Positions 1 through 10,819 of a DNA stretch of 64,000 nucleotides are shown one piece after another. The stretch is from NCBI RefSeq assembly GCF_030705305.1, contig NZ_JAUZEE010000002.1:501794-565793 (forward strand), read 5' to 3'. The DNA comes from Leptothrix discophora. GTDB lineage: Bacteria > Pseudomonadota > Gammaproteobacteria > Burkholderiales > Burkholderiaceae_C. Position numbers and translations under genes: made by a program. Under the pieces are notes generated by a model that was not told where the DNA came from, made no database searches, and worked only from the letters and a program-made list of their open reading frames with translations. How positions within the stretch are numbered: the stretch's first letter is position 1; the number at the start of each line of letters is the position of its first letter.

Positions 1-1
1 G

Positions 2-556
2 GGGCTCGTCGCGGCCTGGACGGGGCTGAAAGGACGCCTGTCCGGCTCCGCATCGCCCGACGGCACGACGGTGATCGAGGCGCCGGTGGCCGTCGATGCG
101 GCCGCCAGCAGCGGCATGGCCTCCGCCGATGGTGGCGACAGCGGCGGCGCGGTCGCGGTCTCGGGCGCACCGAGCGCGGTCATCGAGACCGTGCACTCGG
201 CGCCTCGCGAGGACCTGCAGCCGGTGCCGGTCGCCGCGCCGGCGTCGGCCAGCGGCAAGGCCGGTGCCAAGGCGACGGCTCCGGCGGCCGCAGCCAGCGA
301 GCCCGCACGCGCGGCCTATGCCCGCACCGTCGTGCTGCGCACGCGCGCCGAATCCTGGATCGAGGCCCGTGACGCCGCCGGTGCCATCCTGCTGTCGCGC
401 ATGCTGCCGGCCGGCGAGACGGTCGGGCTCGAAGGCAGCCTGCCGATCCGGCTGAAGATCGGCAATGCCGAAGGCACCGAGGTGCTCTTCAAGGGCGCGC
501 CGGTCGACCTCGCGCCGCTGACCCGCGAGAACGTCGCCCGGGTCGAACTCAACTGA
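2..556 (+). CDS. rodZ: RodZ-like protein, C-terminal part (5' end outside window)
   Basis: The frame is open from the first bases of the window, so the start lies upstream. The visible 184 residues are a low-complexity Ala/Ser/Pro/Val linker followed, in the last ~80 residues, by a compact beta-rich domain ([16 protein letters not shown], then [15 protein letters not shown]) typical of the DUF4115 domain that ends RodZ/YfgA proteins. RodZ is a bitopic membrane protein linking MreB to cell shape. Its N-terminal helix-turn-helix and membrane helix are not visible here. The stop TGA overlaps the ispG ATG by one base (TGATG), which suggests translational coupling; rodZ followed by ispG and hisS is a common proteobacterial order. 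The name rests on the C-terminal domain and context only. Confidence 0.8.
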   Translation, partial: GLVAAWTGLKGRLSGSASPDGTTVIEAPVAVDAAASSGMASADGGDSGGAVAVSGAPSAVIETVHSAPREDLQPVPVAAPASASGKAGAKATAPAAAASEPARAAYARTVVLRTRAESWIEARDAAGAILLSRMLPAGETVGLEGSLPIRLKIGNAEGTEVLFKGAPVDLAPLTRENVARVELN

Positions 557-1866
557 TGGGTAGCCGCATGGCCAACGAGATCTCGAAGACCGACCTGGAC
601 CTCGACCGCGAGCCGATCGCGCTCGGAGAGCCCGCACCGCGCTGCAGCCTGCAGGCCCGCGTGGTCTGGGGCGAGCGCGTCGTGACCATCGGCGGTGATG
701 CGCCGGTGCGCGTGCAGTCGATGACCAACACCGACACCGAGGACGTGATCGGCACGGCCATCCAGGTCAAGGAACTGGCGATCGCCGGCTCCGAGCTGGT
801 GCGCATCACGGTCAACACGCCCGAGGCGGCGGCTGCCGTGCCGGCGATCCGCGAGCAGCTCGACCGCATGGGCATCGACGTGCCGCTGGTGGGCGACTTC
901 CACTACAACGGCCACCGCCTGCTGACCGACTTCCCCGAGATGGCCCAGGCGCTGTCGAAGTACCGCATCAACCCCGGCAACGTCGGCAAGGGCGACAAGA
1001 AGGACCGCCAGTTCGCGATGATGGTCGAGGCCGCCGTCAAGCACGACAAGGCCATCCGCATCGGCGTGAACTGGGGCAGCCTGGACCAGGAACTGCTGGC
1101 CCGCCTGATGGACGAGAACCAGCGCCGCGCCCGGCCCTGGGAGGCCCGCCAGGTCATGTACGAGGCGCTGATCCAGTCGGTGCTGGAGTCGGCCGCCGCC
1201 GCCGTCGAGCTGGGCATGAACCCGGCCCAGATCATCCCGAGCTGCAAGGTCAGCGGCGTGCAGGACCTGATCGCGGTCTACCGGGCCCTGCGTCCGCGCT
1301 GCGACTACCCGCTGCACCTGGGCCTGACCGAAGCCGGCATGGGCACCAAGGGCACGGTGGCCTCGGCCGCTGCGCTGTCGGTGCTGCTGCAGCAGGGCAT
1401 CGGCGACACCATCCGCGTCAGCCTGACGCCGCAGCCCGGCGAAGCCCGCATCCAGGAGGTCGTGGTCGCCCTGGAGATCCTCCAGGCGCTGGGCCTGCGC
1501 AGCTTCGTGCCCAGCGTCACCGCCTGCCCGGGCTGCGGCCGCACGACCAGCACGACCTTCCAGGAACTCGCCAAGCAGATCGACGACTTCCTGCGCGCCC
1601 AGATGCCGGTCTGGCGGGTGCGCTATCCCGGCGTCGAAACCATGAAGGTCGCGGTGATGGGCTGCATTGTCAACGGCCCCGGCGAGAGCAAGCATGCCGA
1701 CATCGGCATCAGCCTGCCCGGCACCGGCGAGGCCCCGGCCGCGCCCGTGTTCATCGACGGCGAGAAGGCCCTGACGCTGCGCGGCGAGGGCATCGCCACC
1801 GAGTTCCAGGCCATCGTCGAGCAATACATCGAGCGCCGCTACGGCGCCGCAGCGGCACACGCCTGA
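556..1866 (+). CDS. ispG: 4-hydroxy-3-methylbut-2-en-1-yl diphosphate synthase (IspG/GcpE)
   Basis: IspG carries out the penultimate step of the MEP isoprenoid pathway, reducing MEcPP to HMBPP with a [4Fe-4S] cluster. The 436-residue protein has the TIM-barrel start ([16 protein letters not shown] near residues 47-61) and the C-terminal cluster domain with cysteines C324 and C327 in [10 protein letters not shown]370 in [10 protein letters not shown], and the conserved E377. Length fits the proteobacterial single-domain type. The ATG at 556 overlaps the upstream stop; a second in-frame ATG at 568 is also possible. dxr and uppS of the same or a dependent pathway lie further along the window. 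Confidence 0.97.
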   Translation: MGSRMANEISKTDLDLDREPIALGEPAPRCSLQARVVWGERVVTIGGDAPVRVQSMTNTDTEDVIGTAIQVKELAIAGSELVRITVNTPEAAAAVPAIREQLDRMGIDVPLVGDFHYNGHRLLTDFPEMAQALSKYRINPGNVGKGDKKDRQFAMMVEAAVKHDKAIRIGVNWGSLDQELLARLMDENQRRARPWEARQVMYEALIQSVLESAAAAVELGMNPAQIIPSCKVSGVQDLIAVYRALRPRCDYPLHLGLTEAGMGTKGTVASAAALSVLLQQGIGDTIRVSLTPQPGEARIQEVVVALEILQALGLRSFVPSVTACPGCGRTTSTTFQELAKQIDDFLRAQMPVWRVRYPGVETMKVAVMGCIVNGPGESKHADIGISLPGTGEAPAAPVFIDGEKALTLRGEGIATEFQAIVEQYIERRYGAAAAHA

Positions 1867-1927
1867 AGCCGGCACCTGACCCGCTGGCGGCGGCTCGATG
1901 CCGCCGCTTTCACTTGGACGAGAAGAC

Positions 1928-3265
<1,338 letters not shown>

Positions 3266-3370
3266 TCTTGGGTTCGGTCCGGCGCCCGGACCGACCTCCT
3301 TCCATTCACCGGTGCGTGCGGCTGCGGCTGCCGCACCGGTGCCGCAATCCGAACGTCCCTCAGGCACTGC

Positions 3371-4045
3371 ATGGCCACGCACCTCGACCTCGAAGAACAG
3401 GAACAGATCGATCAGCTCAAGCACTTCTGGAAGCGCTGGGGCAACGTCATCAGCTGGGGCCTGGTGCTCGTGCTGGGCGCCTATGCCGGCTGGAACGGCT
3501 GGCAGTGGTGGCAGCGCGACCAGGCCAGCAAGGCCAACGGCATCTACGACGAGGTCGAGCGCGCCGTGCTGGTCGGTGATGCCGACCGCGCCGGCAAGGT
3601 CTTCGAGGACCTGAAGTCGCGCTACCCCGGCACGCCGATCGCCGGCCAGGCTGGCCTGCTGACCGCCAAGGTCCAGGCCGACAAGGGCCAGGCCGAGGCC
3701 GCCCGCGCCACGCTGGCCTGGGTTGCCGACAAGGCCAGCGTGCGCGAGTACCAGGTCGGTGCGCGCCTTCGACTGGCCGCGCTGCTGCTCGACGCCGGCA
3801 AGGCCGACGAGGCGCTCAAGTCCCTGCCGACCGACCTGCCCGAAGGCTACGAGGCCCTGGTGGCCGACCGCCGTGGCGACATCCAGGTCGCGCTGGACCA
3901 GAAGGCCGATGCCATCAAGTCCTACGAGCAGGCCTACAAGGCGATGGACCCGACGCTGGACTACCGTCGCCTGATCGAGGCCAAGCTGATCGCGCTGGGC
4001 GCCGCCCCGGCGGCCGACGCTGCCGCGTCCGGAGCGCAGCCGTGA
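3371..4045 (+). CDS. yfgM: YfgM-family SecYEG-associated tetratricopeptide protein
   Basis: The 224-residue protein begins with a short cytoplasmic stretch (ATHLDLEEQEQIDQLKHFWKR), one membrane helix at about residues 24-43, and a periplasmic helical region of TPR-like repeats ending in an Ala-rich tail. This matches the YfgM/DUF2133 family, an ancillary subunit of the Sec translocon that works with periplasmic chaperones. Its place between hisS and bamB is conserved in many proteobacteria. The stop overlaps the bamB GTG start (GTGA). There is no strong Shine-Dalgarno before ATG 3371, but the start agrees with family length. Confidence 0.88.
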   Translation: MATHLDLEEQEQIDQLKHFWKRWGNVISWGLVLVLGAYAGWNGWQWWQRDQASKANGIYDEVERAVLVGDADRAGKVFEDLKSRYPGTPIAGQAGLLTAKVQADKGQAEAARATLAWVADKASVREYQVGARLRLAALLLDAGKADEALKSLPTDLPEGYEALVADRRGDIQVALDQKADAIKSYEQAYKAMDPTLDYRRLIEAKLIALGAAPAADAAASGAQP

Positions 4046-5169
4046 GGTCGCTGACCCGCGCCGCGTGCGCTGCGGCCGTGATGGCGGCGGCGGCGCTGCT
4101 GTCCGGCTGCGGCTCGTCGCCGCCCAAGCCGGCGCCGCTGGAGGTCGTCACGCCGCGCATCGCCGGCAAGCAGGTCTGGCGCCAGAGCCTGGGCGGCGCG
4201 CCACTGCCGGGCCTGAGCGTGGCGGTGCAGGGCGACCGCTTCATCGTCGCCTCGCGCGACGGTGTGATCCTCGCGCTGGACGCCTCGACCGGTGCCGAGC
4301 GGGCCCGCATCGCGGTCGGCGAGCGGCTGACCGCCGGCGTCGGCAGCGACGGCCGTTTCCTGGCGGTCGTCGGCGCGAGCAACGACCTGATCGTGCTCGA
4401 AGGCGGCAAGGTGCGCTGGCGCAGCCGGCTCGGCTCGCGCGCGGTGACCGCGCCTCTGGTGGCCGGCGAGCGTGTCTTCGTGCAGCGCGTGGACCGCACC
4501 ATCGAGGCCTACGACGTGCTCGACGGTCGCAAGCTGTGGAGCCTGTCGCGCAGCGGCGAGCCGCTGGCACTGGCCCAGCCGGGCGTGCTGCTGCCCTTCA
4601 AGGACACGCTGCTGGCCGGGCAGGGCGCCCGCCTGCTGCAGATCGACCCGCTGCTGGGCACGCTGCGCCAGGAACTGGCCCTGCCGGCCCAGCGCGGCAC
4701 CAACGAGGTCGAACGTCTTGCCGACCTGGTCGCGCCGGCGGTGCGCAGCGGCGAGGTGCTGTGCCTGCGCGCCTTCCAGTCCTCGGTCGGCTGCGTGCAG
4801 GTCGAACGCAACCAGCTGCGCTGGAGCCGCAACTTCGGTGGCTACCAGGGCGTCGCCGCCGATGCCGACGTGCTGGTCGCGGCCGATGGCAGCGACCGCG
4901 TCAGTGCCTGGAAGGCGTCGACCGGTGACCTGCTGTGGAGCCACGAGCGCCTGCGCAACCGCGGCCTGAGCGCGCCGCTGATCAGCGGCAGCACGGTGGT
5001 CTTCGGCGACTTCGAAGGCTGGCTGCATTTCTTCGGCCGCGAGCGGGGCGACAGCCTGCTGCGCCTGCCCACCGACGGCAGCGGCATCGCCGCGCCGCTG
5101 GTGCGTTCGGGCACCACGCTGCTGGCCATCACCCGTTCGGGCGGCGTCCACGCCTTCCGGCCTGAATGA
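4042..5169 (+). CDS. bamB: Outer membrane protein assembly factor BamB (lipoprotein)
   Basis: BamB is the beta-propeller lipoprotein of the BAM complex, which inserts beta-barrel proteins into the outer membrane; bamA of the same complex lies at 29702. The 375-residue product begins with GTG, has an Ala-rich signal peptide and a lipobox LLSGC with the lipidated cysteine near residue 24. The body is built of repeated PQQ-type blades (for example [61 protein letters not shown]). The GTG overlaps the yfgM stop by four bases, so the two are probably coupled. Confidence 0.95.
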   Translation: MRSLTRAACAAAVMAAAALLSGCGSSPPKPAPLEVVTPRIAGKQVWRQSLGGAPLPGLSVAVQGDRFIVASRDGVILALDASTGAERARIAVGERLTAGVGSDGRFLAVVGASNDLIVLEGGKVRWRSRLGSRAVTAPLVAGERVFVQRVDRTIEAYDVLDGRKLWSLSRSGEPLALAQPGVLLPFKDTLLAGQGARLLQIDPLLGTLRQELALPAQRGTNEVERLADLVAPAVRSGEVLCLRAFQSSVGCVQVERNQLRWSRNFGGYQGVAADADVLVAADGSDRVSAWKASTGDLLWSHERLRNRGLSAPLISGSTVVFGDFEGWLHFFGRERGDSLLRLPTDGSGIAAPLVRSGTTLLAITRSGGVHAFRPE

Positions 5170-5206
5170 GCGCGCGCGTCGCCGCGGGCTTGCGAGAGAG
5201 AACACC

Positions 5207-6553
5207 ATGAAACCGGTCATTGCCCTCGTCGGACGACCCAACGTCGGCAAGTCCACCCTGTTCAACCGACTCACCGGCAGCCGCGACGCGATCGTGGCCG
5301 ACTACGCCGGCCTGACCCGCGACCGCCACTACGGCGACGGCAAGGTCGGCCGGCAGGAATTCATCGTCATCGACACCGGCGGCTTCGAGCCGGAATCGAC
5401 GGCGGGCATCTTCAAGGAGATGGCCAAGCAGACCCGCCAGGCCGTCGCCGAGGCCGACGCGGTGATCTTCGTGGTCGACGTGCGGGCCGGCCTGTCGGCC
5501 CAGGACCACGACATCGCGCGCTACCTGCGCGGTGCCAACAAGCGCGTGCTGCTGGCGGCCAACAAGGCCGAGGGCATGCAGGAATCGCCGTTGCTGGCCG
5601 AGTTCTACGAGCTGGGCATCGGCGATCCGCACCCGATCTCCTCGGCCCACGGCCAGGGCATCCGCAGCCTGATCGAGGCCGCGCTCGAGGACTTCATCTC
5701 GCCCGATGACGAGGACGACGATGACGCCACGTCCGACGAGGACCGGCCGGTCCGGCTGGCGGTCTGTGGCCGTCCCAACGTCGGCAAGTCCACGCTGATC
5801 AACACCTGGCTGGGCGAGGAACGGCTGGTCGCCTTCGACCTGCCGGGCACGACGCGCGACGCCATCACCGTGCCCTTCGAGCGCGACGGCAAGCGCTACG
5901 AGATCATCGACACGGCCGGCCTGCGTCGCAAGGGCAAGGTGTTCGAGGCGATCGAGAAGTTCTCGGTGGTCAAGACGCTGCAGGCCATCGGCGATGCCAA
6001 CGTCGTGCTGCTGCTGATCGATGCGCTCGAGGGCGTGTCCGACCAGGACGCGCACATCGCCGGCTACATCCTCGAGTCAGGTCGCGCGGTGGTCATCGCG
6101 GTCAACAAGTGGGATGCGATCGACAGCTACCAGCGCGAGATGCTCGAGCGCTCGATCGAGTCGCGCCTGTCCTTCCTGAAGTTCGCGCCGATCGTGCACA
6201 TCTCCGCCAAGCGTCGCCAGGGCCTGGGCCCGCTGTGGCAGGCGATCGATGCGTCGTGGGCCTCGGCCACGCGCAAGATGCCGACGCCGCAGCTGACGCG
6301 CCTGCTGCAGGATGCGGTGTCCTACCAGCAGCCCAAACGCGCGGGCGCCTTTCGCCCCAAACTGCGATATGCGCACCAGGGCGGCCAGAACCCCCCGATC
6401 GTGGTGGTCCACGGCAATGCGGTCGAGCACGTCACGGACGTCTACAAGCGCTACCTCGAAGGCCGCATCCGCGAGCACTTCAAGCTGGTCGGCACGCCCC
6501 TGCGCATCGAGATGCGAAGCTCGCACAACCCCTTTGCAGACGAAGAACGCTGA
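5207..6553 (+). CDS. der: Ribosome-associated GTPase Der (EngA)
   Basis: Essential GTPase of 50S ribosome assembly, 448 residues, with the diagnostic pair of GTPase domains and a C-terminal KH-like domain. P-loops GRPNVGKST occur near residues 9 and 187. The second domain has a standard NKWD motif; in the first domain the G4 motif reads NKAE (about residues 119-122) where NKxD is usual. An acidic linker ([15 protein letters not shown]) joins the domains. GAGAGAG precedes ATG 5207 by a few bases. The gene sits 37 bases after bamB, in the usual bamB-der order, with hfq following. Confidence 0.97.
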   Translation: MKPVIALVGRPNVGKSTLFNRLTGSRDAIVADYAGLTRDRHYGDGKVGRQEFIVIDTGGFEPESTAGIFKEMAKQTRQAVAEADAVIFVVDVRAGLSAQDHDIARYLRGANKRVLLAANKAEGMQESPLLAEFYELGIGDPHPISSAHGQGIRSLIEAALEDFISPDDEDDDDATSDEDRPVRLAVCGRPNVGKSTLINTWLGEERLVAFDLPGTTRDAITVPFERDGKRYEIIDTAGLRRKGKVFEAIEKFSVVKTLQAIGDANVVLLLIDALEGVSDQDAHIAGYILESGRAVVIAVNKWDAIDSYQREMLERSIESRLSFLKFAPIVHISAKRRQGLGPLWQAIDASWASATRKMPTPQLTRLLQDAVSYQQPKRAGAFRPKLRYAHQGGQNPPIVVVHGNAVEHVTDVYKRYLEGRIREHFKLVGTPLRIEMRSSHNPFADEER

Positions 6554-6665
6554 GGCCTGAAAAGGCCTGCCATGTCTCTGTGACCGGGCGATGGCCGGGG
6601 CCCGCGATGGGCGGAAACCCTGTGTTATGGTCCAGTCTTCCGAACTTTTCAACACGGAGAATATC

Positions 6666-6905
6666 GTGAGCAACAAAGGGCAACTCCTGCAGGATCCCTT
6701 CCTGAACCTGCTGCGCAAGGAGCATGTGCCGGTGTCGATCTACCTCGTCAATGGCATCAAGCTTCAAGGCCACATCGAGTCCTTCGATCAATACGTGGTC
6801 CTGCTGCGCAACACGGTCACCCAGATGGTCTACAAGCACGCGATCTCCACCGTCGTGCCGGGGCGTCCGGTGAACTTCCACCCGAACGACACCCCGGAAG
6901 CCTGA
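6666..6905 (+). CDS. hfq: RNA chaperone Hfq
   Basis: Hfq is the Sm-like hexameric chaperone that pairs small RNAs with mRNAs. The product is 79 residues: [19 protein letters not shown], then the Sm1 region ([23 protein letters not shown]) and Sm2 ([14 protein letters not shown]). The start is GTG at 6666, with GGAG (6655-6658) at suitable spacing; the upstream in-frame extension is not Hfq-like and is rejected. The C-terminal tail is short, as in many betaproteobacteria. hflX, hflK and hflC follow as in the classical hfq-hflX-hflKC cluster. A small GAAA-loop hairpin (6553-6568) sits at the der stop codon. Confidence 0.97.
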   Translation: MSNKGQLLQDPFLNLLRKEHVPVSIYLVNGIKLQGHIESFDQYVVLLRNTVTQMVYKHAISTVVPGRPVNFHPNDTPEA

Positions 6906-6958
6906 GCCATCCAGCTGCCCCCGACCGGTACCCTCCACTCCCAGATTCTTCGATCATC

Positions 6959-8248
6959 TTGACCGACACGGAAGTTGTCGCATGTCCTCGGGCTGTGCTC
7001 GTTGGCGTCGACCTGGGTACCGGTTCCTCCTTCGACCCGACCCTCGATGAATTGGCGCTGCTGGCCGAATCGGCCGGTGACGAGCCGGTGGCTCGGCTGA
7101 TCTCGCGCCGCAAGGCGATCGATGCCGCGCTCTACGTGGGCAGCGGCAAGGCCGACGAGATCAAGGAACTCGTCGTGCTGCACCAGGCTCACTGCGTGAT
7201 CTTCGACCAGGCCCTGGGCCCGGCGCAGCAACGCAACCTGGAGCGCCACATCGGCGTCGAGGTGCTCGATCGCACCGGCCTCATCCTCGAGATCTTCGCT
7301 GCACGTGCCCGCAGCCACGAGGGCAAGCTACAGGTCGAGCTGGCCCGGCTGCAATACCTCGCCACGCGACTGGTTCGACGCTGGTCCCACCTTGAGCGCC
7401 AGCGCGGCGGCTTCGGCCTGCGCGGGGGACCGGGCGAGACCCAGATCGAGCTGGACCGCCGCATGATCGATGCGCGCATCAAGTCCGTGAAGGAGCGCCT
7501 GGCCAAGGTCAAGCGCCAGCGCAACACGCAGCGCCGCTCGCGCGAGCGCCATGGCACCTTCCGGGTCTCGCTGGTGGGCTACACCAACGCCGGCAAGAGC
7601 ACGCTGTTCAACGCGCTGGTCAAGGCCCGTACCTATGCGGCCGACCAGCTGTTCGCGACGCTCGACACGACCACGCGGCAGATGTACCTCGAAGCGGCGC
7701 AGCGCAGCGTCTCGCTGTCCGACACGGTCGGCTTCATCCGCGACCTGCCTCACGGACTGGTCGAAGCCTTTCAGGCTACGTTGCAGGAAGCCGCCGAGGC
7801 TGACCTGCTGCTGCATGTCGTCGACGGTGCCAGCCCGACCTGGCTGGAGCAGGTGCAGGAAGTCCAGCGCGTGCTGCGCGAGATCGGTGCGGACGACCTG
7901 CCGCAACTGCTGGTCTTCAACAAGCTCGACCTGATCGATGAAGAGGCGCGACCGCGCCACACCGCCGATCACTACGAACTGGAGCCCGGCCGCGTCGTGC
8001 CGCGACTGTTCATCAGCGCTGCCGCCGGCGTGGGTCTTGCCGACCTGCGTGCAGCCATCGCGCAGGCCTCGATCGACGCCGACAACCCGCGCGATGCGGG
8101 CCCGGCGGATGTCCGCTTTACCCGGATCGACGAGGCGATGGAACCTCCAGATGAAGTGCCGCTCGAAGCTGCGCCCGAGGACCTCGCGGAACGCGAGCCC
8201 GAGGATGCAAACGATGTCGAACATCGTTCCCGCCCACGCGCTGCCTGA
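6959..8248 (+). CDS. hflX: GTPase HflX
   Basis: Ribosome-binding GTPase that splits stalled ribosomes, especially after heat stress; 429 residues. The N-terminal HflX domain is followed by a coiled region (MIDARIKSVKERLAKVKRQ) and the GTPase domain with P-loop GYTNAGKST near residue 207, DTVGFIRDLPH (G3) and FNKLDL (G4). No in-frame ATG exists near the 5' end; the most likely start is TTG at 6959, with GTG near 6994 as an alternative. The gene lies 53 bases after hfq and before hflK. Confidence 0.94.
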   Translation: MTDTEVVACPRAVLVGVDLGTGSSFDPTLDELALLAESAGDEPVARLISRRKAIDAALYVGSGKADEIKELVVLHQAHCVIFDQALGPAQQRNLERHIGVEVLDRTGLILEIFAARARSHEGKLQVELARLQYLATRLVRRWSHLERQRGGFGLRGGPGETQIELDRRMIDARIKSVKERLAKVKRQRNTQRRSRERHGTFRVSLVGYTNAGKSTLFNALVKARTYAADQLFATLDTTTRQMYLEAAQRSVSLSDTVGFIRDLPHGLVEAFQATLQEAAEADLLLHVVDGASPTWLEQVQEVQRVLREIGADDLPQLLVFNKLDLIDEEARPRHTADHYELEPGRVVPRLFISAAAGVGLADLRAAIAQASIDADNPRDAGPADVRFTRIDEAMEPPDEVPLEAAPEDLAEREPEDANDVEHRSRPRAA

Positions 8249-8272
8249 TCGCCAGCCATTAGCATTCAGCCC

Positions 8273-9565
8273 ATGACATCCATGCCCCTTTCCATGAGCC
8301 TGGGAACCCGGCTGGCCCGGACGGCCGCTGCCGCCCGCGCCCTGCTGGCAGGCGCCGGCCGCCGCGCGCTGAACCTCGCCGGCGTCGGCCTGATGGCCAA
8401 CGGTCGCAACGACGGCCCGCCTGATCTCGACGAGCTCTGGCGCGACTTCAACCAGAAGCTCGGCGGCCTGTTCGGAGGTCGCAACCCTGGCAACCGCGGC
8501 GGGGGCGCAGGCGGTGGCGGCGGTGACCCGTCGGACGCCCGCATGCTGGGCATCGGTGGTGGCCTGATCGCCGGCATCGTCGCCCTGCTGTGGCTCGGCA
8601 GCGGCTTCTTCATCGTGCAGGAAGGCCAGCAGGCGGTGGTCCTGACCTTCGGCCGCTACGCTCGCACGGTCGACGCCGGCATCCAGTTCCGCTGGCCCTA
8701 TCCCTTCCAGGCTCACGAGACGGTCTCGGTTACCCAGACCCGCTCGACCGAGGTCGGCCGCAACAACGTCGTTCAGGCAACCGGTCTGCGTGACTCGTCG
8801 ATGCTGACGCAGGACGAGAACATCGTCGACATCCGGTTCACGGTCCAGTGGCGCCTCAAGGAGGTCAAGGACTTCCTGTTCGAGAACCGCAACGTCGAGG
8901 AGGCCGTGCAGCAGGCCGCCGAATCGGCCGTGCGCGAGATCGTCGGCCGCAGCAACATGGACTCGGTGCTGTACGAGCAGCGCGACGCCATCGCGGTCGA
9001 CCTCGTCAAGTCGATCCAGGCCCAGCTCGACCGCCTCAAGGCCGGCATCCTGGTGGTCAACGCCAACGTGCAGAGCGTGCAGGCGCCCGAGCAGGTCCAG
9101 GCCGCCTTCGATGATGCCTTCAAGGCTGGCGCCGACCGGGAGCGCCTGAAGAACGAGGGCCAGGCCTACGCCAACGACATCCTGCCCAAGGCGCGCGGTG
9201 CCGCCGCCCGCCTGAACGAGGAAGCCCAGGGCTACCGCGCCCGCGTGATTGCGCAGGCCGAGGGCGATGCCGAACGCTTCCGATCGGTCCTGACCGAGTA
9301 CCAGAAGGCGCCGGCCGTGACCCGCGACCGCCTCTACATCGACACGATGGCCCAGGTGTACGCCAACGTGACCAAGGTGATGGTCGATTCGCGCAGCAAC
9401 GGCAACCTGCTGTACCTGCCGCTGGACAAGCTGGTCCAGCAGACCGCGCCGGCCAGCAGCGCGCCGACGCTCAATGCACCGGTGCCGCCGACCGTCGAGA
9501 CCGCGCCCGCGCCGGTCACCGACGTGCGTTCCCGTGACGGCCAGCGCAGCCGCGACGGCCGCTGA
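8273..9565 (+). CDS. hflK: FtsH protease modulator HflK
   Basis: HflK and HflC form the stomatin/prohibitin-like complex that surrounds and modulates the membrane protease FtsH (encoded at 60036). The 430-residue protein has a Gly-rich N-terminal segment (residues ~70-88), one membrane helix (~91-115), an SPFH/Band 7 domain and an Ala/Pro-rich tail. The first 40 residues before MANGRNDGPPDLDELW are rich in Ala/Arg and poorly conserved in character, so a later ATG at 8393 cannot be excluded. It lies 24 bases after hflX and 26 before hflC. Confidence 0.94.
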   Translation: MTSMPLSMSLGTRLARTAAAARALLAGAGRRALNLAGVGLMANGRNDGPPDLDELWRDFNQKLGGLFGGRNPGNRGGGAGGGGGDPSDARMLGIGGGLIAGIVALLWLGSGFFIVQEGQQAVVLTFGRYARTVDAGIQFRWPYPFQAHETVSVTQTRSTEVGRNNVVQATGLRDSSMLTQDENIVDIRFTVQWRLKEVKDFLFENRNVEEAVQQAAESAVREIVGRSNMDSVLYEQRDAIAVDLVKSIQAQLDRLKAGILVVNANVQSVQAPEQVQAAFDDAFKAGADRERLKNEGQAYANDILPKARGAAARLNEEAQGYRARVIAQAEGDAERFRSVLTEYQKAPAVTRDRLYIDTMAQVYANVTKVMVDSRSNGNLLYLPLDKLVQQTAPASSAPTLNAPVPPTVETAPAPVTDVRSRDGQRSRDGR

Positions 9566-9591
9566 GCCCGAGCCCACAAGGATCCGTATCC

Positions 9592-10485
9592 ATGAATCGA
9601 ATCGGACTCATCGTCGTTGGCGTGCTGCTGGTCCTGATGACCGCCATGTCGACGCTCTTCGTGGTCGACCAGCGCTTTGTCGCAGTCGTCTATTCGCTCG
9701 GCGAGATCAAGGAAGTCATCGCCGAACCGGGCCTGAAGTTCAAGCTGCCACCGCCGCTGCAGAACGTCATCCTGATCGACCGCCGCACCCAGACGCTGGA
9801 CAGCCCGGAGACCCGACCGATCTTCACGGCCGAGAAGCAGAGCCTGGTGATCGACTGGCTGGTCAAGTGGCGCATCGTCGAACCGCGCCAGTTCATCCGC
9901 AACACCGGCATCGACCTGCGCAATGCCGAGGCACGCCTGACGCCCATCGTGCAGGCCGCGTTCAACGAGGAAGTGACCAAGCGCAGCGTGCGCTCGATGC
10001 TGTCGGGCGAGCGCGAGAAGGTCATGCAGGACGTGATGGCACGCATGGCCGATGACGCCAAGAACTTCGGCATCGAGATCGTCGACGTGCGCATCAAGCG
10101 CGTGGACTTCGCCTCGACCGTGACCGAGTCGGTCTACCGCCGCATGGAGTCCGAGCGCAAGCGCGTCGCCAACGAACTGCGTTCGCAGGGCTCAGCAGAG
10201 GGCGAGAAGATCCGCGCCGATGCCGACAAGCAGCGCGAGGTGATCCTCGCCGAGGCCTACCGCGACGCCCAGAAGCTCAAGGGCGAGGGCGATGCCAAGG
10301 CGTCGGCCCTGTATGCCGATTCCTTCGGGCGCGATCCGCAGTTCGCGCAGTTCTATCGCAGCCTCGAGGCCTATCGCTCCAGCTTCCGCAGCAAGAGCGA
10401 CGTGATCGTGGTCGACCCGGGCAGCGAATTCTTCAAGGCCATGCGTGGTTCGCCGGGCGGTGCACCGGCGGCGGCGCGAAAGTGA
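9592..10485 (+). CDS. hflC: FtsH protease modulator HflC
   Basis: Partner of HflK in the SPFH-domain complex that controls FtsH. The 297-residue product has an N-terminal membrane anchor (residues ~4-24) and a Band 7 domain with the characteristic VDVRIKRVDF segment, followed by a helical region rich in charged residues (SERKRVANELRSQGSAEGEKI). AAGGA lies just ahead of ATG 9592. Length and order match the family. The small DUF2065 gene follows after 43 bases. Confidence 0.96.
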   Translation: MNRIGLIVVGVLLVLMTAMSTLFVVDQRFVAVVYSLGEIKEVIAEPGLKFKLPPPLQNVILIDRRTQTLDSPETRPIFTAEKQSLVIDWLVKWRIVEPRQFIRNTGIDLRNAEARLTPIVQAAFNEEVTKRSVRSMLSGEREKVMQDVMARMADDAKNFGIEIVDVRIKRVDFASTVTESVYRRMESERKRVANELRSQGSAEGEKIRADADKQREVILAEAYRDAQKLKGEGDAKASALYADSFGRDPQFAQFYRSLEAYRSSFRSKSDVIVVDPGSEFFKAMRGSPGGAPAAARK

Positions 10486-10528
10486 TCGGCCGGCCCACCG
10501 GGCGGTCGATGATGTGCCGGGCCCTGCC

Positions 10529-10711
10529 ATGAGCGAGACGCTGCTGGCAGCGCTGGCGCTGATGCTGGTCTTCGAGGGGCTGCTGCCCTTCCTCAGCCCG
10601 CAGCGCTGGCGCCAGGTCTTCGAACAGGTCCTCAAGCTCCAGGACGGCCAGATCCGTTTCTTCGGACTCTGCAGCATCCTGATCGGCCTGTTGCTCTTGG
10701 CCGTCACCTGA
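10529..10711 (+). CDS. DUF2065 small membrane protein
   Basis: A 60-residue protein with two hydrophobic helices (residues ~3-20 and ~44-60) separated by the basic/polar segment SPQRWRQVFEQVLKL and then QDGQIRFFG. This is the DUF2065 (YjeT-like) family, which is regularly found directly after hflC in proteobacteria. Its function is not established; position suggests a link with the HflKC/FtsH membrane complex, but that is inference. The start is ATG 10529; the upstream in-frame region is not family-like. Confidence 0.88.
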   Translation: MSETLLAALALMLVFEGLLPFLSPQRWRQVFEQVLKLQDGQIRFFGLCSILIGLLLLAVT

Positions 10712-10787
10712 GCCGGGCGCCTCCGCGGGGCTCGCGCTTCCCTCCATTCCCCGCGCCGGTGTCGGCCGGCAGCAAGGTGCCGGCCGC

Positions 10788-10793
10788 TAGAAT
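10788..10793 (+). promoter_or_regulatory. Possible -10 element before hisZ
   Basis: TAGAAT ends 26 bases before the hisZ ATG and is followed by CCGTCG. No convincing -35 hexamer is present at the usual distance, so this is only a candidate. The same TAGAATC pattern recurs before ppsA, ompH, ftsH and purU. Confidence 0.35.
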
Positions 10794-10819
10794 CCGTCGT
10801 TTTGAGTCCACGAAACGCC

